Positions 54,655 to 64,000 of a stretch of DNA of 64,000 nt are shown piece by piece (positions within the stretch are counted from its first letter, which is position 1; every line of letters starts with the position of its first letter). Source of the DNA: Nguyenibacter vanlangensis (GTDB taxonomy: Bacteria > Pseudomonadota > Alphaproteobacteria > Acetobacterales > Acetobacteraceae); NCBI RefSeq assembly GCF_038719015.1, contig NZ_CP152276.1, positions 2,671,001-2,735,000 on the forward strand, in the 5' to 3' direction. The notes under the pieces are model-generated. The model saw only the letters and a list, made by a program, of their open reading frames with translations. It did not search any database and had not been told where the DNA came from. Made by a program: the position numbers and the translations under genes.

Positions 54655-54713
54655 GGGAAAGCTCCGCGACGGGAGCCGCGAGCCTCTCTCGCGATCAGGA
54701 AACCCCGTCGCGG
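54655..54713 (-). promoter_or_regulatory. Hairpin leader over the ribosome site, copy 2 (PAPS-reductase-like gene)
   Basis: CCGCGACGG (minus-strand reading of 54705-54713) pairs with CCGTCGCGG (54664-54672), nine perfect pairs. The 3' arm overlaps GCGGAG, the only ribosome-site candidate for the ATG at 54654. A GAGAGAGGCT word between the arms matches copy 1. Confidence 0.6.
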
Positions 54714-54796
54714 CACGCCAGGCCGGTCTCTTGCTTTACCGAACCGTAACGGCTTGGGATACAAAAACGAAAGCTGCCGACGAAAAAGGAACGAGA

Positions 54797-55555
54797 ATGA
54801 CCACTCGATTGCCACGCCGGACCATGCTGCTGACGGCCCTGTCCTGCATTGCGCTGTCGATCATGCCTGCCCATGCGGCGCGCATGACATTGAGCGGCAC
54901 GGTCAGCTATCGGGAACGGCTCGCCCTGCCCCCTGCCGTCGTCGAGGTTCGTCTGATCGACGCCTCGCTGGCGGACGCACCGTCCACGACGATCGCCAGC
55001 ACGACCATCAAGACCGATCGGCAGGTACCGATCCCCTACCGCCTGCGCTTCGATCGCAAGGCCATCCAGCCGGGACATCGCTACGCGCTCCAGGCGACGA
55101 TCTCGGTCGAGGGCCGAATGTGGTTCACCACCACCACGACCTATCCGGTCCTGGCGGGCGGACGGGACGAAACCGATCTGGTCCTCGAACGCGTCCAGGC
55201 TCCACCCACCACAGCCGCCCTCCCCGCCGGCGACTGGCGGGCCTTGACGATCCAGGGCCAGGACATCACGGGCGATCCGCAAGCGACCCTGGAGATCGCC
55301 GCGGACGGCGCGGTGTCCGGCACTGGCGGCTGCAACCGCATCGCCGGCAAGGTCACCGTGACCGGCGACAGGATCACGTTCGGCCAGATGGCCGTGACGG
55401 ACATGGCCTGCATGCCGGCGAGCACGATGGAACAGGAACGCCGCTTCCTGAAAGCGCTCGACGCCGCCGTCTCATGGCATGTCGGTCCGCGCGGCGACCG
55501 GATGGCGCTTCTGGATGCCGCCGGCAAGCCGCTGCTCATCCTGAAGCGGATGTAA
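54797..55555 (+). CDS. Secreted protein with YbaY-like and META domains
   Basis: The 252-residue protein starts at 54797 after AAAGGA. A twin-arginine-like or Sec signal peptide (PRRTMLLTALSCIALSIMPAHA) is followed by a YbaY-like beta domain (SGTVSYRERLALPPAVVEV, about 30-130). A META/HslJ domain (about 145-250) has GTGGCNRIAGKVTVTGD, MAVTDMACM and EQERRFLKAL. META proteins are linked to stress and novobiocin tolerance in other bacteria. It is a periplasmic or surface protein of unknown detail, transcribed away from the mobile genes. Confidence 0.85.
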   Translation: MTTRLPRRTMLLTALSCIALSIMPAHAARMTLSGTVSYRERLALPPAVVEVRLIDASLADAPSTTIASTTIKTDRQVPIPYRLRFDRKAIQPGHRYALQATISVEGRMWFTTTTTYPVLAGGRDETDLVLERVQAPPTTAALPAGDWRALTIQGQDITGDPQATLEIAADGAVSGTGGCNRIAGKVTVTGDRITFGQMAVTDMACMPASTMEQERRFLKALDAAVSWHVGPRGDRMALLDAAGKPLLILKRM

Positions 55556-55682
55556 GCCGTCGGGACGGCGGAACACCCCTCACGCGAATGTGACAACCGT
55601 AAGCGTGAGCTGATCCCCACATAGCATTTGTTCGGTTGCTGGGCGGATGATGCTGTCGATTTCCGCAGGGTGGGCGACGGTC

Positions 55683-56171
55683 ATGACACACGATGATTTT
55701 GGCAACGACGGTTTCGAGCCAGATATTTCAACTACCACTGGTATTATTGATAGTCATATGACGGGTCGTAATGACGGTCATATGACCAGTTCTTACGGGG
55801 CTGGACCGCGCGAGGAAATTGAAATCCGGCGCCGCGTCATCCGTCGTCGTCGCTGGAGCGATCAGGAAAAGGTTCGCATCCTCGAAGAGGCCTTTGCGCC
55901 GGGAGCAAGCCGCAGGGCTGTCGCGGAACAGTATGGGATCGCGCAAGCCCAGCTTTATATATGGCGCAAGCAGTTGATGATGTTTCCTGCCGCCGAGGGA
56001 TTTATGCCGGTTCATGTCGGGGGCTTGGCGATGACGGCACGGCAGCCGGGCGCGTCGTCGCCTGTGGCGGCTGTCGAGATTGTTCTGCCGAACGGCATCA
56101 GCATCCGGACGGGCACGACGTTTGATCCCGACGCGGTGTGTCGGCTGGTTCTTGGCCTGGGACGGCCATGA
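55683..56171 (+). CDS. tnpA: IS66 accessory protein TnpA (copy 1)
   Basis: The roughly 162-residue protein has an HTH of the IS66 Orf1 type (RRRRWSDQEKVRILEEAFAP, then SRRAVAEQYGIAQAQLYIWR). It is required with TnpB for IS66 transposition, likely for DNA binding. An ATG at 55647 is an alternative start. It overlaps tnpB by 4 bp (ATGA). Confidence 0.85.
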   Translation: MTHDDFGNDGFEPDISTTTGIIDSHMTGRNDGHMTSSYGAGPREEIEIRRRVIRRRRWSDQEKVRILEEAFAPGASRRAVAEQYGIAQAQLYIWRKQLMMFPAAEGFMPVHVGGLAMTARQPGASSPVAAVEIVLPNGISIRTGTTFDPDAVCRLVLGLGRP

Positions 56172-56515
56172 TCTGGCCATCGGGAGAGGTCAGGATCTGG
56201 CTGGCCTGCGGGGTGACAGACATGAGACGCGGGATCAACTCCCTGGCGTTGCAGGTGCAGACTACATTGGGCCGGGATCCTCACGATGGATCGATCTACA
56301 TTTTCCGTGGGCGCAAAGGCGACACGATAAAAGTTTTGTTTTGGGATCGGCAGGGCATGTGCCTTGCGATGAAACGCCTTGAATCCGGGAAGTTCGTGTG
56401 GCCCCAGGCCAAAGATGGCTCGGTGTCCCTGACGACGGGTCAGATGGCGATGCTCGTTGAAGCCATCGACTGGCGCGCCACGGCCTGGACGGCAAGGCCG
56501 CAAGTGGTGGGGTGA
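56168..56515 (+). CDS. tnpB: IS66 accessory protein TnpB (copy 1)
   Basis: The 115-residue protein matches the IS66 Orf2/TnpB family (MRRGINSLALQVQTTLGRDP, IYIFRGRKGDTIKVLFWDRQ, LESGKFVWP). It starts within the tnpA stop. Its biochemical role is not established. Confidence 0.93.
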   Translation: MIWPSGEVRIWLACGVTDMRRGINSLALQVQTTLGRDPHDGSIYIFRGRKGDTIKVLFWDRQGMCLAMKRLESGKFVWPQAKDGSVSLTTGQMAMLVEAIDWRATAWTARPQVVG

Positions 56516-56563
56516 TGATGCGGTTTTTCTGTATTGATCCCTTGCCTCCCTTACGATCGGGTC

Positions 56564-58159
56564 ATGTCCGACCCCACGACAGATCCTGCTGAGGAATTGG
56601 CTGCGTTACGTGCCGAACTTGCGGCGACCCGTGAGGCTCTGGCCCGCGCGGAGGACAAATGCACGGCCCTGCAGTTACAGATCGAGCGCACACGGGAGCA
56701 GCTGGCCCTGATGCGGCGGCAGAAATACGGGCAGAAATCCGAGCGTCACCAGAAGGAGATGGACCAGCTCGAACTGGTGCTCGACGAATTCGAGGAGACG
56801 CTGGCCGAGGCCAGTGCCGAACGGGCGGCCCGGGAACGCGAAAAGGGCGAGACATCCACGCCACGCCGCAAGGCCATCCGCCGCCCGCTGCCCGAGCACC
56901 TGCCGCGCGAAGTGATCGAACTGGCGCCGGCGGTCGTGTGCGACTGTAGACGATGCGACCCCGAGCGCCTGGTGCGCATCGGCGAGGACGTGACGGAAGT
57001 GCTGGAGAAGATCACGGCGCCGCTGAAGGTTTTGCGCTATGTCCGCCCCCGCGTGGCCTGCCGCTCGTGCGAAAAGATTTTCCAGGCGCCTGTGCCGGAT
57101 TTACCGATCGAGAAAGGGCGCGCCTCCGCCAGCCTGATTGCAAGCGTGATTGTCGCGAAATACTGGGACGGCCTGCCGTTGCATCGTCAGTCGGCGATCC
57201 TCGCACGCGACGGCGTGGAGATCGATCGCAGCACGCTCGCCGACTGGATCGGACACGGCGCGTGGTGGCTGGAACCGCTGCGGGATCGCATCCAGGCCTA
57301 CGTCATGAACCGCGATGTCCTGTGGACGGACGACACCCCCATCAAGGTGCTGGCGCCGGGGCGCGGAAAGACGAAAGAAGCGCGGATCTGGTGCTATGGC
57401 CACGATCCCGCCACCTGGGGAAGCAACGAGCCGCCGGCGATGTTGTATTGTTACAGCGCCGACCGCAAAGGTGAGCGGCCTCGAACCCATCTTGAGCATT
57501 ATGCCGGCTGGCTGCACTCGGACGCCTATGTGGGATACGAAAAACTGTTTGGCAACAAGGGCGGCAAGCCGTCACCGATCCGGCCGGTGGCCTGCATGGC
57601 CCATGCGCGCCGCTACTTTTTCGATGTCTACGCCACACAGCCGGCCCCCTTGGCCGAAGAGGCTGTGGCCCGGATCGGTCTGCTCTATGACATCGAACGT
57701 GAGATCGGAGGACTGCCGCCGGAACAGCGCCTGGCCGTCCGGCAGGCCCGGGCAGTTCCCATCCTGAAGGATTTCCATACCTGGGCAACGGCCCAGAAAG
57801 CACGGGTCTCCGGCAAATATGCTCTGGGCAAGGCGTTCCGTTACGCTCTGACGCGCTGGGATCGCCTGTGCGCCTATACGCTCGACGGCCGCCTCTCCAT
57901 CGACAATAATTTCTCCGAACGTTGTCTCAGAAATATTGCGGTGACACGGAAGAATTTTCTGTTTCTGGGATCGGACCGGGGTGGAGAGCGAGCCGCGATC
58001 TTCTATACTCTCCTGACCACGGCAGCCCTCAACGGGCTGAATCCGGAACGCTGGATGGCTGATGTAATCGACCGCCTCGCGCGTGGGCATCCGATCAACC
58101 GGATCGACGAACTTTTACCCTGGAACTGGTCGCCACAGGCAAAGCAGAAACCCGCCTGA
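56564..58159 (+). CDS. tnpC: IS66 transposase TnpC (copy 1)
   Basis: The 531-residue protein has an N-terminal coiled coil (residues 5-60), a basic region, a zinc-finger-like [11 protein letters not shown] and CRSCEKIF, and a DDE domain with [27 protein letters not shown] and [17 protein letters not shown] containing the last acidic residue. It is intact. The identical protein is encoded by copy 2. Confidence 0.94.
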   Translation: MSDPTTDPAEELAALRAELAATREALARAEDKCTALQLQIERTREQLALMRRQKYGQKSERHQKEMDQLELVLDEFEETLAEASAERAAREREKGETSTPRRKAIRRPLPEHLPREVIELAPAVVCDCRRCDPERLVRIGEDVTEVLEKITAPLKVLRYVRPRVACRSCEKIFQAPVPDLPIEKGRASASLIASVIVAKYWDGLPLHRQSAILARDGVEIDRSTLADWIGHGAWWLEPLRDRIQAYVMNRDVLWTDDTPIKVLAPGRGKTKEARIWCYGHDPATWGSNEPPAMLYCYSADRKGERPRTHLEHYAGWLHSDAYVGYEKLFGNKGGKPSPIRPVACMAHARRYFFDVYATQPAPLAEEAVARIGLLYDIEREIGGLPPEQRLAVRQARAVPILKDFHTWATAQKARVSGKYALGKAFRYALTRWDRLCAYTLDGRLSIDNNFSERCLRNIAVTRKNFLFLGSDRGGERAAIFYTLLTTAALNGLNPERWMADVIDRLARGHPINRIDELLPWNWSPQAKQKPA

Positions 58160-58204
58160 AAAGGCTTGATCCTGGCTGCCGGGAATGCTGCGCTACTACG
58201 CAGC

Positions 58205-58391
58205 ATGCCGCCACAGACAAGACTCCCTCCCTATCTGCGTCAACTCGAACGCGTCCTCGCACGGCTCGAGACAGCCATGCTGTTGAGCGAACTGGACGGG
58301 TTCCTCGCCGGCGTCATCGTCTGTCCTGAGATGATCCTGCCCTCCGAATGGCTGCCCGTGGCGCTCGATCCCGACGAGGAGGGGGATCCTG
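58205..58391 (+). pseudogene. SEC-C passenger gene of IS66 copy 1, truncated by copy 2
   Basis: The reading [20 protein letters not shown] to DPDEEGDP equals the N-terminus of the passenger gene in copy 2. It is cut at 58391, where the end of copy 2 begins; the open frame runs on into copy 2 to 58564 with unrelated residues. Confidence 0.85.
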
Positions 58392-58447
58392 GTAAGCGTG
58401 AGCTGATCCCCACGCTTGCATTCCATCATTCTATGGGCTGGATTGGC

Positions 58448-59035
58448 TCAGTTCATGCCGCAGCATTTCTTGTATTTTTTGCCGGAGCCACAGGGGCAGG
58501 GCTCGTTTCTGCCGACCTTTGTCGACAGGGCTGGTGCGTTCGAGAAGTGGTCCATGGAATTTGACAGGCGCTCGGCATGGAGTGTCTGCACCCAGTCGGG
58601 GATGAGATCCGGCGCGGTCTCCGTCAGCAGGGCGCCGAGTTCATCGCTGCTGTCGGCTGGGGCATCGGTCATGGCGACGAGCTTGCGTAGACCGACAAGG
58701 GCCCGGAGCACCGCCTCGTCGGGATCGAGCAAAAAGCTGTCCCACGCTTCAGGCCGCAGCGTCATGGCGCGCTCGAACCCCTCGATCCACAGTTCCCAGA
58801 GTATTTCGTCATGCCTTGTGTCGATATCGAACAGAGGCGCATAACGCCCGCGATCGAGATCCCTTAGCACGGCGTTGTAATGGCGCAGGATCAACCGAGC
58901 ATCGTTCTCGTGTTCGAGAACAGGATCCCCCTCCTCGTCGGGATCGAGCGCCACGGGCAGCCATTCGGAGGGCAGGATCATCTCAGGACAGACGATGACG
59001 CCGGCGAGGAACCCGTCCAGTTCGCTCAACAGCAT
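58448..59035 (-). CDS. YecA/UPF0149-like protein with SEC-C motif, IS66 passenger
   Basis: The 195-residue reading from the ATG at 59035 ([20 protein letters not shown]) has a UPF0149/YecA-like helical domain and a C-terminal SEC-C zinc motif ([19 protein letters not shown]). In copy 1 the gene starts 72 bases earlier (MPPQTRL). In copy 2 that extension is broken by one missing base near 59088, so the internal ATG would have to be used. The role in transposition is unknown. SEC-C motifs bind zinc and often mediate protein or nucleic-acid contacts. Confidence 0.78.
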   Translation of the reverse strand: MLLSELDGFLAGVIVCPEMILPSEWLPVALDPDEEGDPVLEHENDARLILRHYNAVLRDLDRGRYAPLFDIDTRHDEILWELWIEGFERAMTLRPEAWDSFLLDPDEAVLRALVGLRKLVAMTDAPADSSDELGALLTETAPDLIPDWVQTLHAERLSNSMDHFSNAPALSTKVGRNEPCPCGSGKKYKKCCGMN

Positions 59036-59151
59036 GGCTGTCTCGAGCCGTGCGAGGACGCGTTCGAGTTGACGCAGATAGGGAGGAGTCTTGTCTGTGG
59101 CGGCATGCTGCGTAGTAGCGCAGCATTCCCGGCAGCCAGGATCAAGCCTTT

Positions 59152-60747
59152 TCAGGCGGGTTTCTGCTTTGCCTGTGGCGACCAGTTCCAGGGTAAAAGT
59201 TCGTCGATCCGGTTGATCGGATGCCCACGCGCGAGGCGGTCGATTACATCAGCCATCCAGCGTTCCGGATTCAGCCCGTTGAGGGCTGCCGTGGTCAGGA
59301 GAGTATAGAAGATCGCGGCTCGCTCTCCACCCCGGTCCGATCCCAGAAACAGAAAATTCTTCCGTGTCACCGCAATATTTCTGAGACAACGTTCGGAGAA
59401 ATTATTGTCGATGGAGAGGCGGCCGTCGAGCGTATAGGCGCACAGGCGATCCCAGCGCGTCAGAGCGTAACGGAACGCCTTGCCCAGAGCATATTTGCCG
59501 GAGACCCGTGCTTTCTGGGCCGTTGCCCAGGTATGGAAATCCTTCAGGATGGGAACTGCCCGGGCCTGCCGGACGGCCAGGCGCTGTTCCGGCGGCAGTC
59601 CTCCGATCTCACGTTCGATGTCATAGAGCAGACCGATCCGGGCCACAGCCTCTTCGGCCAAGGGGGCCGGCTGTGTGGCGTAGACATCGAAAAAGTAGCG
59701 GCGCGCATGGGCCATGCAGGCCACCGGCCGGATCGGTGACGGCTTGCCGCCCTTGTTGCCAAACAGTTTTTCGTATCCCACATAGGCGTCCGAGTGCAGC
59801 CAGCCGGCATAATGCTCAAGATGGGTTCGAGGCCGCTCACCTTTGCGGTCGGCGCTGTAACAATACAACATCGCCGGCGGCTCGTTGCTTCCCCAGGTGG
59901 CGGGATCGTGGCCATAGCACCAGATCCGCGCTTCTTTCGTCTTTCCGCGCCCCGGCGCCAGCACCTTGATGGGGGTGTCGTCCGTCCACAGGACATCGCG
60001 GTTCATGACGTAGGCCTGGATGCGATCCCGCAGCGGTTCCAGCCACCACGCGCCGTGTCCGATCCAGTCGGCGAGCGTGCTGCGATCGATCTCCACGCCG
60101 TCGCGTGCGAGGATCGCCGACTGACGATGCAACGGCAGGCCGTCCCAGTATTTCGCGACAATCACGCTTGCAATCAGGCTGGCGGAGGCGCGCCCTTTCT
60201 CGATCGGTAAATCCGGCACAGGCGCCTGGAAAATCTTTTCGCACGAGCGGCAGGCCACGCGGGGGCGGACATAGCGCAAAACCTTCAGCGGCGCCGTGAT
60301 CTTCTCCAGCACTTCCGTCACGTCCTCGCCGATGCGCACCAGGCGCTCGGGGTCGCATCGTCTACAGTCGCACACGACCGCCGGCGCCAGTTCGATCACT
60401 TCGCGCGGCAGGTGCTCGGGCAGCGGGCGGCGGATGGCCTTGCGGCGTGGCGTGGATGTCTCGCCCTTTTCGCGTTCCCGGGCCGCCCGTTCGGCACTGG
60501 CCTCGGCCAGCGTCTCCTCGAATTCGTCGAGCACCAGTTCGAGCTGGTCCATCTCCTTCTGGTGACGCTCGGATTTCTGCCCGTATTTCTGCCGCCGCAT
60601 CAGGGCCAGCTGCTCCCGTGTGCGCTCGATCTGTAACTGCAGGGCCGTGCATTTGTCCTCCGCGCGGGCCAGAGCCTCACGGGTCGCCGCAAGTTCGGCA
60701 CGTAACGCAGCCAATTCCTCAGCAGGATCTGTCGTGGGGTCGGACAT
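59152..60747 (-). CDS. tnpC: IS66 transposase TnpC (copy 2)
   Basis: This is the same 531-residue transposase as at 56564-58159, with intact coiled coil, CxxC motifs and DDE residues. The upstream leader differs from copy 1 by one inserted base and one substitution near 60778-60785, outside the coding region. Confidence 0.94.
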   Translation of the reverse strand: MSDPTTDPAEELAALRAELAATREALARAEDKCTALQLQIERTREQLALMRRQKYGQKSERHQKEMDQLELVLDEFEETLAEASAERAAREREKGETSTPRRKAIRRPLPEHLPREVIELAPAVVCDCRRCDPERLVRIGEDVTEVLEKITAPLKVLRYVRPRVACRSCEKIFQAPVPDLPIEKGRASASLIASVIVAKYWDGLPLHRQSAILARDGVEIDRSTLADWIGHGAWWLEPLRDRIQAYVMNRDVLWTDDTPIKVLAPGRGKTKEARIWCYGHDPATWGSNEPPAMLYCYSADRKGERPRTHLEHYAGWLHSDAYVGYEKLFGNKGGKPSPIRPVACMAHARRYFFDVYATQPAPLAEEAVARIGLLYDIEREIGGLPPEQRLAVRQARAVPILKDFHTWATAQKARVSGKYALGKAFRYALTRWDRLCAYTLDGRLSIDNNFSERCLRNIAVTRKNFLFLGSDRGGERAAIFYTLLTTAALNGLNPERWMADVIDRLARGHPINRIDELLPWNWSPQAKQKPA

Positions 60748-60796
60748 GACCCGATCGTAAGGGAGGCAAGGGATCAGTACAAGAAAAACCGCATCA

Positions 60797-61144
60797 TCAC
60801 CCCACCACTTGCGGCCTTGCCGTCCAGGCCGTGGCGCGCCAGTCGATGGCTTCAACGAGCATCGCCATCTGACCCGTCGTCAGGGACACCGAGCCATCTT
60901 TGGCCTGGGGCCACACGAACTTCCCGGATTCAAGGCGTTTCATCGCAAGGCACATGCCCTGCCGATCCCAAAACAAAACTTTTATCGTGTCGCCTTTGCG
61001 CCCACGGAAAATGTAGATCGATCCATCGTGAGGATCCCGGCCCAATGTAGTCTGCACCTGCAACGCCAGGGAGTTGATCCCGCGTCTCATGTCTGTCACC
61101 CCGCAGGCCAGCCAGATCCTGACCTCTCCCGATGGCCAGATCAT
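60797..61144 (-). CDS. tnpB: IS66 accessory protein TnpB (copy 2)
   Basis: Its 115 residues are identical to copy 1 (56168-56515). The start lies within the tnpA stop on the minus strand. Confidence 0.93.
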   Translation of the reverse strand: MIWPSGEVRIWLACGVTDMRRGINSLALQVQTTLGRDPHDGSIYIFRGRKGDTIKVLFWDRQGMCLAMKRLESGKFVWPQAKDGSVSLTTGQMAMLVEAIDWRATAWTARPQVVG

Positions 61145-61629
61145 GGCCGTCCCAGGCCAAGAACCAGCCGACACACCGCGTCGGGATCAAACGTCGTGCC
61201 CGTCCGGATGCTGATGCCGTTCGGCAGAACAATCTCGACAGCCGCCACAGGCGACGACGCGCCCGGCTGCCGTGCCGTCATCGCCAAGCCCCCGACATGA
61301 ACCGGCATAAATCCCTCGGCGGCAGGAAACATCATCAACTGCTTGCGCCATATATAAAGCTGGGCTTGCGCGATCCCATACTGTTCCGCGACAGCCCTGC
61401 GGCTTGCTCCCGGCGCAAAGGCCTCTTCGAGGATGCGAACCTTTTCCTGATCGCTCCAGCGACGACGACGGATGACGCGGCGCCGGATTTCAATTTCCTC
61501 GCGCGGTCCAGCCCCGTAAGAACTGGTCATATGACCGTCATTACGACCCGTCATATGACTATCAATAATACCAGTGGTAGTTGAAATATCTGGCTCGAAA
61601 CCGTCGTTGCCAAAATCATCGTGTGTCAT
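61141..61629 (-). CDS. tnpA: IS66 accessory protein TnpA (copy 2)
   Basis: Identical to copy 1 (55683-56171), with the HTH segment RRRRWSDQEKVRILEEAFAP. It is the first gene of the element, 63 bases from the end. Confidence 0.85.
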   Translation of the reverse strand: MTHDDFGNDGFEPDISTTTGIIDSHMTGRNDGHMTSSYGAGPREEIEIRRRVIRRRRWSDQEKVRILEEAFAPGASRRAVAEQYGIAQAQLYIWRKQLMMFPAAEGFMPVHVGGLAMTARQPGASSPVAAVEIVLPNGISIRTGTTFDPDAVCRLVLGLGRP

Positions 61630-61713
61630 GACCGTCGCCCACCCTGCGGAAATCGACAGCATCATCCGCCCAGCAACCGAACAAATGCTATGTGGGGATC
61701 AGCTCACGCTTAC

Positions 61714-62186
61714 CGTTCGTCTTCATTCCGCCGGTTTCGGCCAAGCTGGCCCTGCAGAGCGGCGCCGTCGACGCCTGGGCCACCTGGGGGCCCTATATCT
61801 CGGACGCGAAGATCGCCGATGGCGCGCGCGAGATCGTCAATGGTGGCAAGCTGATGAGTGGCCTCAGCTACGTCGTGGCAACCGAAGCGGCGCTACGGAA
61901 CAGACGGGACGACCTGACGGCGTATCTTCGCCGCTTCCGCGCCGCGCATCGGTGGATGCTGACGCATCAGGACGCCTATGCCGAGGTCTGGGGCCGCGAT
62001 GTCGGCCTGCCCCTTCCCGTCGCCCGTGATGTCGTCAGAGGCCTGGTCGGTACCGTGGTGCCCCTTACCCCCGACATCATCGCCAAACAGCAGCAGGTCT
62101 CCGATTTCATGGCCGAGACCCGCATGGTCCCGCGCCGGCTCGATACCGCCGGCATCGTCGATTCCAGTTTCACCTTCCAACCCTGA
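61714..62186 (+). pseudogene. SsuA-type sulfonate ABC transporter substrate-binding protein, C-terminal part
   Basis: The reading enters from the IS66 end as FVFIPPVSAKLALQSGAVDA, with WATWGPYISDAKIADGAREI and GLSYVVATEAAL following, and ends at 62186. This is the second half of an aliphatic-sulfonate or nitrate/taurine-type periplasmic binding protein. The signal peptide and first half are missing. It is followed 14 bp later by a flavin-dependent monooxygenase start, the usual partner in sulfur-scavenging operons. Confidence 0.8.
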
Positions 62187-62200
62187 ACGGCATCCGCCCA

Positions 62201-62640
62201 ATGTCTCCTCCCGGAGGCTCCTTCGTCCTCGGCGCCTATCTGACCGGCTCTGCCACCAACGGGGATGCGTGGCGCGCACCGGGCGAGGATATCGACGCGG
62301 ATATCGACTTCGCACGCTACCGCTCGTATGCCGATCTTCTGGAACAGGGTCGATTCGACAGCCTTTTCCTCTACGACAACGTCCTGCCGGTGCCTGGTCC
62401 CTCAGCCGTGGCCAACAGCCCGGGCCTGCCGCGCTGGGATACATTCACGCTTCTGACGGCGCTGGCCGTCACGTCGCGTCATATCGGCCAGATCGGCACG
62501 GCCAGCACGACCTTCAACGAGCCCTACAACCTTGCCCGGCGTATCGCCTCTCTGGACCGACTGAGCGGTGGGCGCGCGGGCTGGAACGTGGTGACCGCGA
62601 CCGGCGGCGGCGAGAATTTCAACCTACCTTGCCATGTCGA
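62201..62640 (+). pseudogene. LLM-class flavin-dependent monooxygenase, N-terminal part
   Basis: About 145 residues (MSPPGGSFVLGAYLTGSATN, YADLLEQGRFDSLFLYDNVL, STTFNEPYNLARRIASLDRL, GRAGWNVVTA) match the N-terminal third of NtaA/SnaA/DszA monooxygenases, FMNH2-dependent. After about 62640 the reading loses all similarity and runs into the rrn terminator region. The rest of the gene, about 300 residues, is absent, so a DNA junction lies here. Confidence 0.82.
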
Positions 62641-62701
62641 CCATGCAGGGATCAGCCTTTTCGTTTGTTTTTTATGTGTTTCCTGCGTGGGATTTCAGGC
62701 A

Positions 62702-62727
62702 ACAAAAAACCCGCCGGTGAGGGCGGA
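62702..62727 (-). terminator. Terminator of the rrn operon
   Basis: On the minus strand CCGCC (62722-62726 side) pairs with GGCGG (62711-62715 side) and is followed by GTTTTTT. It lies 32 bases after the 3' end of tRNA-fMet, where rrn transcription should end. Confidence 0.8.
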
Positions 62728-62758
62728 TTTTCCTGTGCGATATCAGTCGCTTAATTCA

Positions 62759-62835
<77 letters not shown>

Positions 62836-62856
62836 GTGGTGTAGGTGGATTGGAAG

Positions 62857-62973
62857 ACCTGGCGGCGACCGACTTTCCCGCGTCTTGAGACGCAGTATCA
62901 TAGGCGCTGGGGCATTTCACGGCCGAGTTCGGGATGGGATCGGGTGGAGCTATCCCCGCCATGGCCACCAGGT
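62857..62973 (-). rRNA. rrf: 5S ribosomal RNA
   Basis: On the minus strand the gene starts near CCTGGTGGCCATGGCGGGG and includes CCCGATCCCATCCCGAACTC and the closing GGTCGCCGCCAGG, the conserved 5S features. The ends are placed by pairing of the terminal helix and may be off by a few bases. Confidence 0.93.
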
Positions 62974-63089
62974 CGTCCAGTCCACCCTGATGGGGTGTAG
63001 TGGGCGTGAGAGGTTGGTGCTGAGGAGTGTGTATTGAGTGTTGAGTGGATGATTGCTGTGCATGTGTGTTGCCTGCGTTTAAGCGGGCT

Positions 63090-64000
<911 letters not shown>

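Larger units (their letters stand above)
55599..58391. mobile_element. IS66-family element, copy 1 (3' end lost)
   Basis: The left end is GTAAGCGTGAGCTGATCCCC at 55599. Genes tnpA, tnpB and tnpC read on the plus strand, then a passenger gene that is cut at 58391 by copy 2. The 2793 bases match 61713-58921 of copy 2 in inverted orientation. I found only three differences by eye, in two places. About 530 bases of this copy are missing. Confidence 0.9.
58392..61713. mobile_element. IS66-family element, copy 2 (complete, inverted)
   Basis: The 3322-bp element is bounded by perfect 22-base inverted repeats starting GTAAGCGTGAGCTGATCCCC (58392-58413 and 61692-61713). Gene order on the minus strand is tnpA, tnpB, tnpC, then a SEC-C passenger. 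The left flank is copy 1; the right flank is an SsuA-like gene. The 8-bp flanks (GGATCCTG and CGTTCGTC) differ, so rearrangement followed insertion. Confidence 0.92.

Overview
The window looks like chromosome of an acetic acid bacterium (Acetobacteraceae, Alphaproteobacteria), with a GC-rich backbone broken by AT-richer islands. This is inferred from a complete acetic-acid-bacterium-type pyruvate decarboxylase, OprB-type porins, the 23S-5S-initiator tRNA order of an alphaproteobacterial rrn operon, and the many insertion sequences. No species is claimed.

Layout. (1) 1-2198: 5' part of an Mla lipid-transport operon (mlaE-mlaF-mlaD, minus strand). (2) 2254-6079: a scrap yard with a formyl-CoA transferase stump, IS110, IS30 and IS3 remnants, a multiply frameshifted phosphate acetyl/butyryltransferase pseudogene and one intact ISL3 element. 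(3) 6171-17722: a catabolic block on the minus strand. It holds a Zn alcohol dehydrogenase, an acetolactate-synthase-like enzyme, two AEC-family carriers, a broken porin and a complete citrate lyase operon (citC-D-E-F-X-G) headed by an extra HpcH/HpaI lyase. Citrate would be split to acetate and oxaloacetate; the neighbouring enzymes suggest onward flow through pyruvate to acetolactate or acetaldehyde. (4) 18142-18750: more IS debris. (5) 19354-23031: an intact OprB porin and pdc on the plus strand. (6) 23164-29268: a Crp/Fnr regulator, a two-TM channel-like protein with an altered filter, and a MarR/EmrB/EmrA/outer-membrane-factor efflux operon.

(7) 29532-54654: a decayed integrative or plasmid-like element. 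It has relaxase (DUF3363), lytic transglycosylase, two DUF736 proteins, TraF-type S26 peptidase, DUF2840, a DNA methyltransferase, RepA, an AlpA-like HTH, DUF2285 (frameshifted), DUF2493 (frameshifted), Toprim primase-like protein, HU, DUF932, a large ParB-like protein and a PAPS-reductase-like protein. I see no integrase, TraG or Trb genes. Its cargo is a HerA ATPase paired with a DUF4297/Cap4-like nuclease, a likely anti-phage module whose nuclease gene is split by an IS4-family element. An IS21 copy with a 5-bp target duplication sits upstream of the DUF2285 gene.

(8) 54797-62640: a META-domain secreted protein, then two IS66-family copies in head-to-head inversion. The complete copy has inserted into the other and carries a SEC-C (YecA-like) passenger gene. 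Truncated SsuA-type and flavin monooxygenase genes follow. (9) 62702-64000: the 3' end of an rrn operon (23S-5S-tRNA-fMet, minus strand) with its terminator.

The least expected signals are a shared hairpin leader that appears to cover the Shine-Dalgarno site of two neighbouring genes in the mobile region (parB-like and PAPS-reductase-like), a shared promoter block in front of the methyltransferase and AlpA-like genes, and a perfect pair of inverted DnaA boxes inside the 3' end of repA.
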